The position numbers were made by a program, and so were the translations under genes. The notes under the pieces are model-generated. The model saw nothing but the letters and a program-made list of their open reading frames with translations, was not told where the DNA came from and made no database searches. Below, piece by piece: positions 1-5,904 of a stretch of DNA of 64,000 nucleotides. The stretch covers positions 310,001 through 374,000 of the forward strand of contig NZ_JBBUTK010000001.1 in NCBI RefSeq assembly GCF_039592695.1. The letters are read 5' to 3'. The stretch is from Flagellimonas_A sp039592695 (GTDB lineage Bacteria > Bacteroidota > Bacteroidia > Flavobacteriales > Flavobacteriaceae). Positions within the stretch are counted from its first letter, which is position 1. Each line of letters opens with the position of its first letter.

Positions 1-75
1 TTATATACAGGCTTTATCTACGAAGGCCCTAGTTTGGTGAAAAAAATCAATAAAGCTATTTTAGAAAACCGATAG
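1..75 (+). CDS. pyrD: Dihydroorotate dehydrogenase (quinone), C-terminal fragment
   Basis: The window opens inside a gene. Frame 1 reads LYTGFIYEGPSLVKKINKAI and stops at TAG (73-75). This is the characteristic C-terminal end of class 2 dihydroorotate dehydrogenase, the membrane-associated enzyme that oxidises dihydroorotate to orotate with quinone as acceptor in pyrimidine synthesis. The tail sits next to the FMN phosphate-binding region of the barrel. Only 24 residues are visible, so the call rests on this short but distinctive stretch. The LysE-type gene follows after 10 bases and may be co-transcribed. Confidence 0.8.
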   Translation, partial: LYTGFIYEGPSLVKKINKAILENR

Positions 76-85
76 CTTTCTCATT

Positions 86-706
86 TTGAATTACGAAGTT
101 CTTTTTGCTTTTATGGCAGCTACGGCAGCTTTGGCCATATCACCAGGCCCAGATAACATCTTTGTGTTGACCCTGAGTCTTGCAAAAGGTGCAAAAAAAG
201 GACTTGCCGCAGTGGCCGGACTCATGACAGGGTGCCTTATCCACACTACTTTGGTGGCCTTTGGGGTATCGGCCTTGATTCGAGAAAATGAGAACATCTT
301 TTTGGTAATCAAGCTATTGGGCGTTGCCTATCTTCTCTACTTAACCTATTTAGTGCTTAAAAGTGATGGAAAAGTCTCTTTAGAAGAAGAAAGCAGACAT
401 TATAAGGGCATGGCAAGTCTTTTCAAAAAAGGGTTCTGGATGAACGTGCTAAATCCAAAAGTCACTATTTTTTTCTTGGCCTTTTTCCCCGGATTTCTTT
501 TTAGTGATTCCCTGAGTACCGTTCTGCAATTTTATGTTTTGGGGTTGCTTTTTATTTTAGTTTCCTCTCTTGTGTTTGGTTCCATAGCCATGATGGCGGG
601 AAAGATATCAGCATATTTATCGAAGACACCAAAAATTGGGATTTTTCTCAAGTGGTTGCAAATAGTGGTGTTTTTAGCCATAGCCATCTATTTACTTTTC
701 GGTTGA
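86..706 (+). CDS. LysE family translocator
   Basis: 206-residue inner-membrane protein with about six hydrophobic segments. The N-terminal part has the family hallmark SPGPDN (residues 19-24) followed by a Gly/Ala-rich helix, and a second conserved block NVLNPK (about 120-125), as in LysE/RhtB amino-acid exporters. Length is typical for the family. Substrate cannot be told: members export basic amino acids, homoserine/threonine or other small metabolites. The start is a TTG; no in-frame ATG lies upstream and the family's N-terminus begins here. It lies directly behind pyrD, which is a loose positional link rather than a functional clue. Confidence 0.85.
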   Translation: MNYEVLFAFMAATAALAISPGPDNIFVLTLSLAKGAKKGLAAVAGLMTGCLIHTTLVAFGVSALIRENENIFLVIKLLGVAYLLYLTYLVLKSDGKVSLEEESRHYKGMASLFKKGFWMNVLNPKVTIFFLAFFPGFLFSDSLSTVLQFYVLGLLFILVSSLVFGSIAMMAGKISAYLSKTPKIGIFLKWLQIVVFLAIAIYLLFG

Positions 707-733
707 AAACGTTGTCTAAATTCACAATTAAGT

Positions 734-828
734 AATTCCCCCTTTGACTGGGGAGTAAGGGGGATATTTTGATTGGTATTATTTACATCCCCGCCGCTTT
801 CAGCGGACTGCCCCTCAAGGAGACAATT
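734..828. repeat. Pair of C/G-rich intergenic repeat units in opposite orientation
   Basis: The 213-bp gap between the LysE gene and the HMG-CoA lyase gene contains two related C/G-rich units. The first (734-770) reads AATTCCCCCTTTGA followed by a GGGG and a GGGGGAT block. The second (785-828) reads on the opposite strand as AATTGTCTCCTTGAGGGGC followed later by CGGGGATGT. Such CCCCTT/AAGGGG units are common dispersed intergenic elements in flavobacterial genomes. Nothing in the gap looks coding. Confidence 0.4.
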
Positions 829-919
829 CATATATCAACGCTTTGATTAAAATTTAGATACTTTGTGCCAAGAGTTTTAAACCTCGTACTTCTAAATTCC
901 TACTTCGTATTTTTGGAGG

Positions 920-1789
920 ATGGCACAAGAACAGGTCAAAATCATCGAATGTCCGCGTGATGCCATGCAAGGCATCAAGGCTTTCATACCTACAAAAGAC
1001 AAGGCGAAATACATTCAATCACTGTTGGGCTGTGGATTTGATACTATTGATTTCGGCAGTTTTGTTTCACCAAAGGCCATCCCGCAAATGGTCGATACAG
1101 CTGAGGTTTTGAATCAATTGGACCTTTCTAAGACCAAGAGCAAGCTTTTGGCCATTGTGGCCAATGTACGCGGCGCACAAGATGCATCAGTTCATAATGC
1201 CATTGATTGCCTCGGCTATCCATTTTCGATATCTGAGAACTTTCAAATGCGAAACACCCATAAGACCATTGCGCAATCTGTAGACATCCTTCAAGATATT
1301 TTAGAGATTGCAAATAAGACCGATAAAGAAGTGGTCACCTATATTTCCATGGGATTTGGAAATCCTTATGGCGACCCTTGGGATGTCGAGATTGTAGGGG
1401 AGTGGACCGAAAGATTGACCGAAATGGGTGTTCGAATTCTGTCGCTTTCAGACACCATCGGAAGCTCGACTCCAGAGGTCATCGATTATTTGTTCTCAAA
1501 TCTAATTCCAAAATACCCTGATATAGAATTTGGGGCCCATTTGCATACCACACCCACCAAATGGCACGAAAAAGTAGATGCCGCCTACAAGGCGGGTTGC
1601 CGACGCTTTGATGGCGCGGTACAGGGTTTTGGCGGTTGCCCCATGGCGAAGGATGAGCTGACAGGCAATATGCCCACCGAAAAAATGCTTTCCTACTTTA
1701 CCGAACATAAAGCAGAAACCGGAGTGAATTGGATGGTTTTTGAAGCAGCCTACAACAAAGCTACAGCGTTGTTTTCGGTCTATCATTGA
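920..1789 (+). CDS. mvaB: Hydroxymethylglutaryl-CoA lyase
   Basis: 289-residue TIM-barrel enzyme that cleaves 3-hydroxy-3-methylglutaryl-CoA to acetoacetate and acetyl-CoA, the last step of leucine breakdown. It begins with ECPRDAMQG (residues 10-18), holding the conserved Arg and Asp that contact substrate and metal. A middle block SDTIGSSTP and the metal-binding HLHTTP (about 208-213) follow, and then the active-site cysteine loop GFGGCPMA (about 237-244). The length matches bacterial HMG-CoA lyases, and the DRE-TIM order of motifs is complete. Start ATG at 920 lies 7 bases after a GGAGG-like run. It stands alone between the LysE gene and the iron-linked cluster. Confidence 0.93.
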   Translation: MAQEQVKIIECPRDAMQGIKAFIPTKDKAKYIQSLLGCGFDTIDFGSFVSPKAIPQMVDTAEVLNQLDLSKTKSKLLAIVANVRGAQDASVHNAIDCLGYPFSISENFQMRNTHKTIAQSVDILQDILEIANKTDKEVVTYISMGFGNPYGDPWDVEIVGEWTERLTEMGVRILSLSDTIGSSTPEVIDYLFSNLIPKYPDIEFGAHLHTTPTKWHEKVDAAYKAGCRRFDGAVQGFGGCPMAKDELTGNMPTEKMLSYFTEHKAETGVNWMVFEAAYNKATALFSVYH

Positions 1790-1834
1790 GACTTTCAGGC
1801 TCTTGTATTTTACCTAAATGTTAAATCTTGTTCT

Positions 1835-1857
1835 TTATTTAAAATAAGTCTAAATAA
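1835..1857. promoter_or_regulatory. Palindromic operator, site 1 (TTATTTAnA-N5-TCTAAATAA)
   Basis: TTATTTAAA-ATAAG-TCTAAATAA: 9-bp half-sites with a 5-bp spacer and one mismatch from a perfect inverted repeat. It ends four bases before the -33 element of the DUF4856 promoter. The same pattern recurs at 1896-1918 and 9140-9162. Position and repetition show a transcription-factor site. An iron-responsive repressor (Fur- or DtxR-type) is inferred from the genes it fronts. Confidence 0.7.
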
Positions 1858-1860
1858 TTT

Positions 1861-1890
1861 TTGCATGGATTGAAAGGCCATCTATATTTG
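1861..1890 (+). promoter_or_regulatory. Promoter of the DUF4856 gene
   Basis: Bacteroidota-type promoter: TTG at 1861-1863 as the -33 element and TATATTTG (TAnnTTTG) at 1883-1890, with 19 bases between. It is bracketed by the two palindromes at 1835-1857 and 1896-1918, so a bound repressor would block both polymerase binding and the start point. Confidence 0.65.
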
Positions 1891-1895
1891 CATTA

Positions 1896-1918
1896 TTATT
1901 TATAACTAATCTAAATAA
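1896..1918. promoter_or_regulatory. Palindromic operator, site 2 (TTATTTAnA-N5-TCTAAATAA)
   Basis: TTATTTATA-ACTAA-TCTAAATAA, the same 9-5-9 inverted repeat as site 1 with one mismatch. It covers the expected transcription start, six bases downstream of the TATATTTG -7 element and eight bases upstream of the DUF4856 start codon. Confidence 0.7.
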
Positions 1919-1925
1919 ACTTAAC

Positions 1926-3215
1926 ATGATAAAGAGGTTGATTTCCGTAGTTGTAGTGGCTGGCTTTTTCGTTGCCTGCTCTGACGATGATAATACAATA
2001 ATTGACCCTGTGGCGTCTTGTGAAAATCAAATTCAGGATGGAGACGAAACAGGCGTTGACTGCGGTGGCAGTTGTACACCTTGCGAGACTGCAATCGACA
2101 ATCCGGCCACCTATGTTTTTGAGCGAAATGGTGAAAGTTCGGTAAGTTTTAGTGGCCAGACTACCCGAATTTTGATGGCTGAGGAAATCATCGATAAAAT
2201 GTTGGATGAGACCACAACGGCCGAGGTATTGAACGCCATGTTTGCGCATGCCGAAGGAGAAATGGATTTTTCTGATGCTGACTTAAATGCTTCCGATAAA
2301 AACGTTCGCGGCAAAACAGCGGCGTCTTTTGATTTCTTTTCCAACAATGCAACCGACCAAGCACTGATCCGTGCTGATTTTGAAAGCTGGATACAGATTC
2401 AAGTAGACGAGGTTTTCCCACGTTGGAACGAAGCAGCATCCGAAGGAATGGCCGGACAGATTGCCGACGGGTCCTCAACCCGATATATCGATTCAAGGGG
2501 ATTGGAAATGAACCAACTTTTCAATAAATCATTGATTGGGGCCTTGATGGTCGACCAGATGCTGAACAATTACTTAAGCTCCAATGTTTTGGACCAGTTT
2601 GAAGAAGCCAATGATGCCGAAACTTTGGTCGATGGAAAAAACTATACCGACATGGAACACGATTGGGATGAAGCCTATGGCTATGCTTTTGGCACAGCGC
2701 AAGATTTGGCCGACCCGAGACCGACCATTGGTGAAGATGACAGTTTTTTAAATAAATATATCGGTAGGGTAGAAGGCGATGATGATTTTGTAGGTATTAC
2801 CGAAGACATCTACCAAGCCTTGAAATTGGGCCGTGCCGCCATAGTCGCCAAAGATTATGTAGTTCGAGACGAACAGGCCGATATTTTAAGGGAGCTGGTT
2901 TCAAAAGTTATCGGAATTCGTGCTGTATACTATTTGCAGCAAGCTAAGAATGCATTAGATCAGGCCACGCCAGCTTACGGCACTGCGTTTCATGACCTAT
3001 CAGAGGGCTATGGGTTTATCTACAGCCTACAGTTTACGAGAAAACCGGGCACTGATGAACCCTATTTTACTAAGGCAGAGGTTGATGCTTTTTTGGTCGA
3101 TTTGTTGGATGATGGCGATAACGGACTTTGGGATGTGACCCCAGCAACTTTGGATGCCATTTCTGAAGCCATCGCAGCTGAGTTCGACTTTACTGTTGAG
3201 CAGGCGGGCAGCTAA
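1926..3215 (+). CDS. DUF4856 surface lipoprotein, first gene of the iron-linked cluster
   Basis: 429-residue lipoprotein. A signal peptide ends at the lipobox FVAC (Cys18), followed by SDDDN. This resembles the acidic lipoprotein export signal that sends Bacteroidota lipoproteins to the cell surface. Residues 32-53 form a small Cys module, C-x5-DGDETGVDCGG-x-C-x2-C, seen in many flavobacterial secreted proteins. The rest matches DUF4856 (from YVFERNGESSVSF, about residue 58, to the end), a family of unknown biochemistry that regularly sits beside imelysins and TonB receptors. Two palindromic operators bracket its promoter. A role in capturing or processing iron or a metal complex is inferred from context only. 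Confidence 0.85.
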   Translation: MIKRLISVVVVAGFFVACSDDDNTIIDPVASCENQIQDGDETGVDCGGSCTPCETAIDNPATYVFERNGESSVSFSGQTTRILMAEEIIDKMLDETTTAEVLNAMFAHAEGEMDFSDADLNASDKNVRGKTAASFDFFSNNATDQALIRADFESWIQIQVDEVFPRWNEAASEGMAGQIADGSSTRYIDSRGLEMNQLFNKSLIGALMVDQMLNNYLSSNVLDQFEEANDAETLVDGKNYTDMEHDWDEAYGYAFGTAQDLADPRPTIGEDDSFLNKYIGRVEGDDDFVGITEDIYQALKLGRAAIVAKDYVVRDEQADILRELVSKVIGIRAVYYLQQAKNALDQATPAYGTAFHDLSEGYGFIYSLQFTRKPGTDEPYFTKAEVDAFLVDLLDDGDNGLWDVTPATLDAISEAIAAEFDFTVEQAGS

Positions 3216-3258
3216 GGTGAAGTTTACAATTTGTTAATAGAATGAGGTGGATTGCCAC

Positions 3259-3288
3259 TTGTAGAATTGACCTCTTTGGCTATCTTTG
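3259..3288 (+). promoter_or_regulatory. Probable internal promoter before the imelysin gene
   Basis: TTG at 3259-3261 and TATCTTTG (TAnnTTTG) at 3281-3288 are 19 bases apart, in the 109-bp gap between the DUF4856 and imelysin genes. I see no good copy of the 9-5-9 palindrome here, so imelysin, HTTM and receptor could be partly transcribed independently of the operator-controlled first gene. Confidence 0.5.
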
Positions 3289-3324
3289 AAATCCTTTAAT
3301 TAGAATAAATAAAAATAACTGGAA

Positions 3325-4479
3325 ATGAGAAAGTTTAGATATTGGGGATGGTTCTTGGTGCTGCTGATTTGGGCCTGTTCATCTGATGGTGCTGATGACC
3401 AAGCTCCAATCGATGACGATGTCAACATGACCGATGACGATGTACCGGTGACTTTTGATCGTTCTGCCATGCTCACCAATTGGGCCGATAACATCATCTT
3501 GCCATCGTACGATTCTTTTGTCAATGAGCTTTCCAATTTTCAATCCGTATTTGAATCATTTAAGGCCGATGCCTCTGAATCGAACCTGATTCAATTGCGA
3601 CAGGCATGGTTGTCGACATATTTGAGCTGGCAAAAAGTTTCCATGTTTGAGATTGGCCCGGCAGAATCTATCGGTCTGCGGTTGAACATCAACACATATC
3701 CATCAGATACAGCTTTGATTGAGCAGTTTGTGGCTGCGGGAAGTTACGATTTATCCCTTCCCTCAAATCGCGACGCTAAAGGGTTTCCGGCCTTGGATTA
3801 TTTGATCAACGGTCTGGCAGAAACCGATGCCGAAATTGTCAGTTTTTTTGGTACTGAAACAGGTAAGGAGGGCTATTTGAGTTATTTTGAGGATGTTCTG
3901 GAAGATATGATTGGTTTGACCGGCCAAGTTGCAAATGAATGGGAAAGTGGGTATCGAGATACTTTTGTGGCCAACGATGGATCTTCTTCCACAGCTTCGG
4001 TCGATAGGTTCGTAAACGATTTTATTTTCTACTATGAAAAGTTTTTACGTGCCGGAAAAATGGGCATTCCGTTAGGAGTGTTTACAGGGTCAATCGCACC
4101 GAACACGCTTGAGGCATATTACAAAGAAGACGTGAGCAATGAACTGTTTTTGGCTGGTTTGGATGCCGTTCAGGATTTTTTCAATGGAAAACATTTTGAT
4201 GAAAATGCCACAGGTGAAAGTTTGGCAAGCTACCTCCAAGATTTGAACACCTTAAAAAACGGTGAAGAATTGGACGCATTGATCAATCAGCAATTTGATT
4301 TGGCCCGTGATAGGGTCTCTGGCTTGAATCCCTTTAAAGCAGAAATAGAAAATAACAATCCGCCTACTGATATGCTCATGGCCTATGATGAGGTACAAAG
4401 GGCAGTGCCCCTTTTAAAAGTCGATATGGTCTCTGCGATGAGCATCAGTATTGACTTTGTGGATGCTGACGGAGATTAA
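3325..4479 (+). CDS. Imelysin family lipoprotein
   Basis: 384-residue lipoprotein with signal peptide and lipobox IWAC (Cys18), then an Asp-rich linker (about residues 19-45). The imelysin fold is recognised by W-x-S-x-Y-x-x-W-Q-K followed by FEIGPAES (about 105-115), the INTYPSD block, and GFPALDYLING (about 150-160). The classical HxxE motif of M75-type members is not present at the usual place; the position reads GPAES. This points to a binding rather than peptidase role. Imelysins are periplasmic or surface proteins tied to iron uptake. The stop codon overlaps the HTTM start (TAATG), so translation is probably coupled. Confidence 0.88.
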   Translation: MRKFRYWGWFLVLLIWACSSDGADDQAPIDDDVNMTDDDVPVTFDRSAMLTNWADNIILPSYDSFVNELSNFQSVFESFKADASESNLIQLRQAWLSTYLSWQKVSMFEIGPAESIGLRLNINTYPSDTALIEQFVAAGSYDLSLPSNRDAKGFPALDYLINGLAETDAEIVSFFGTETGKEGYLSYFEDVLEDMIGLTGQVANEWESGYRDTFVANDGSSSTASVDRFVNDFIFYYEKFLRAGKMGIPLGVFTGSIAPNTLEAYYKEDVSNELFLAGLDAVQDFFNGKHFDENATGESLASYLQDLNTLKNGEELDALINQQFDLARDRVSGLNPFKAEIENNNPPTDMLMAYDEVQRAVPLLKVDMVSAMSISIDFVDADGD

Positions 4480-5846
4480 TGACGTCGGTACTAAATAAAT
4501 ATTTGAAACAAACTTCGGAGGCCGCCCCATTGGCGGTCTTTCGTATTTTTTTTGGCGTGATGATGTTGGCGAGCATCATCCGATTTTGGTCATACGGGTG
4601 GATTGAAAAACTTTATCTGGAGCCCAAATTCCACTTTTCTTACTATGGATTTGAATGGGTCAAACCCCTTGGAAATTGGACATATCTCTTATTTTTTATC
4701 TGTGGACTTTCGGCTCTTCTGGTAGCACTGGGATGGAAGTACAAATGGGCCATCATTACCTTTTTTCTCTCGTTCACCTACATCGAGTTGATGGATAAGA
4801 CCACTTATCTCAACCATTATTATTTTATCAGCATCTTATCTTTTCTGATGATTTTTCTGCCTGCCAACGCCTACTTTTCGATAGATGCGAAGCAGAATAT
4901 CGATAAGCGTTTTCAATCCATCCCCAAATGGAATATCGATGCAGTAAAACTGCTGTTGGCAATCGTCTACATCTATGCAGGCCTGGCCAAGTTGAATTCA
5001 GATTGGTTGGTTGAAGCCATGCCCCTGAAAATTTGGTTGCCATCAAAATTTGATATTCCGTTGATAGGCGGCCTCATGGGTAAAGTGTGGGTGCAATATG
5101 CATTTAGCTGGGCTGGTGCGCTGTACGATTTGACCATTCCGTTTTTATTGCTGTGGAAACCCACCAGAAATTTTGCTTTTGTCTTTGTCATCATTTTTCA
5201 TGTATTGACACGGGTTTTGTTTCCTATCGGGATGTTTCCGTACATCATGATTGTCTCCGCATTGATTTTCTTCGACCCCAAGGTGCACCACAAGATTCTG
5301 GGTGTTATCTCCAGAATTTTCAAGATTGACAAAAAGCAGTTTGACAACAACGCCATTTTATATGAGAACAAGAATGTTGCAACTGGGTTGAAGCATGCGG
5401 TGCTGGCCTTGTTTTTTATGGTGCAACTGTTTTTACCATGGCGTTATTTGGCCTACCCGGGTGAATTGTTCTGGACCGAGGAAGGGTATCGGTTTTCATG
5501 GCGGGTCATGTTGATGGAAAAATCGGGTTACGCACAGTTCAAGATTGTTGACAAAGCAACAGGAAAGCGGTTTTATGTGGACAACAGTGATTTTTTGACC
5601 CCTTTTCAAGAAAAGCAGATGAGCTTTCAGCCTGATTTTATTTTGGAATATGCCCATTTTTTAAAAAAACATTTTGAGCGTCAGGGCCATAAGAATATCG
5701 CTGTTTTTGTGGAAAGCTATGCGGCCTTGAACGGCCGTTTGAGCAGACCCTACATTGACCCGAATGTTGATTTGGCCCAGCAAAAAGAATCATTTGAACA
5801 TAAAGATTGGATTTTACCCTTTGAAGATGAGATTAAAGGTATTTAG
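4479..5846 (+). CDS. HTTM domain protein, vitamin K-dependent gamma-carboxylase homologue
   Basis: 455-residue membrane protein. Residues 1-265 form a multi-helix HTTM domain, and the rest (about 305-455) is a soluble tail ending in EDEIKGI. It aligns by eye with the core of vitamin K-dependent gamma-carboxylase: DKTTYLNHYYF (His113) matches the DKT-x-NNH block, YAGLAKLNSDW (Lys171) matches the catalytic-lysine block KKLDADW of the human enzyme, and FHVLTRVLFPIGMFPYIM (His241) matches H-x5-LF-x-IGMF-x-Y. The reaction in the animal enzyme is carboxylation of protein Glu driven by reduced vitamin K; the bacterium would have menaquinol. It overlaps imelysin by one base. Substrate unknown. Confidence 0.85.
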   Translation: MTSVLNKYLKQTSEAAPLAVFRIFFGVMMLASIIRFWSYGWIEKLYLEPKFHFSYYGFEWVKPLGNWTYLLFFICGLSALLVALGWKYKWAIITFFLSFTYIELMDKTTYLNHYYFISILSFLMIFLPANAYFSIDAKQNIDKRFQSIPKWNIDAVKLLLAIVYIYAGLAKLNSDWLVEAMPLKIWLPSKFDIPLIGGLMGKVWVQYAFSWAGALYDLTIPFLLLWKPTRNFAFVFVIIFHVLTRVLFPIGMFPYIMIVSALIFFDPKVHHKILGVISRIFKIDKKQFDNNAILYENKNVATGLKHAVLALFFMVQLFLPWRYLAYPGELFWTEEGYRFSWRVMLMEKSGYAQFKIVDKATGKRFYVDNSDFLTPFQEKQMSFQPDFILEYAHFLKKHFERQGHKNIAVFVESYAALNGRLSRPYIDPNVDLAQQKESFEHKDWILPFEDEIKGI

Positions 5847-5870
5847 TGGTTTTGTCATTCCCAAGCTTGT

Positions 5871-5888
5871 ACTGAGCGCAGTCGAAGT
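5871..5888 (+). repeat. Dispersed repeat ACTGAGCGCAGTCGAAGT, copy 1
   Basis: The identical 18-bp core, bar its last bases, recurs at 49681-49698, and a diverged copy lies on the other strand at 31188-31224. Here it is preceded by TCATTCCCAAGCTTGT and sits between the HTTM stop and the receptor's signal peptide. This argues that the receptor starts after it. Confidence 0.6.
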
Positions 5889-5904
5889 AAAGGTGATAAT
5901 CTCA

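Noticed and set aside
1911..2496. Minus-strand open frames across the DUF4856 gene
   Set aside because: Shadows of a complete lipoprotein gene with promoter and operators on the plus strand.
5755..5904. Longer N-terminus of the TonB-dependent receptor from the first in-frame ATG
   Set aside because: It overlaps the HTTM gene and a dispersed repeat, and would bury the signal peptide behind about 50 residues.
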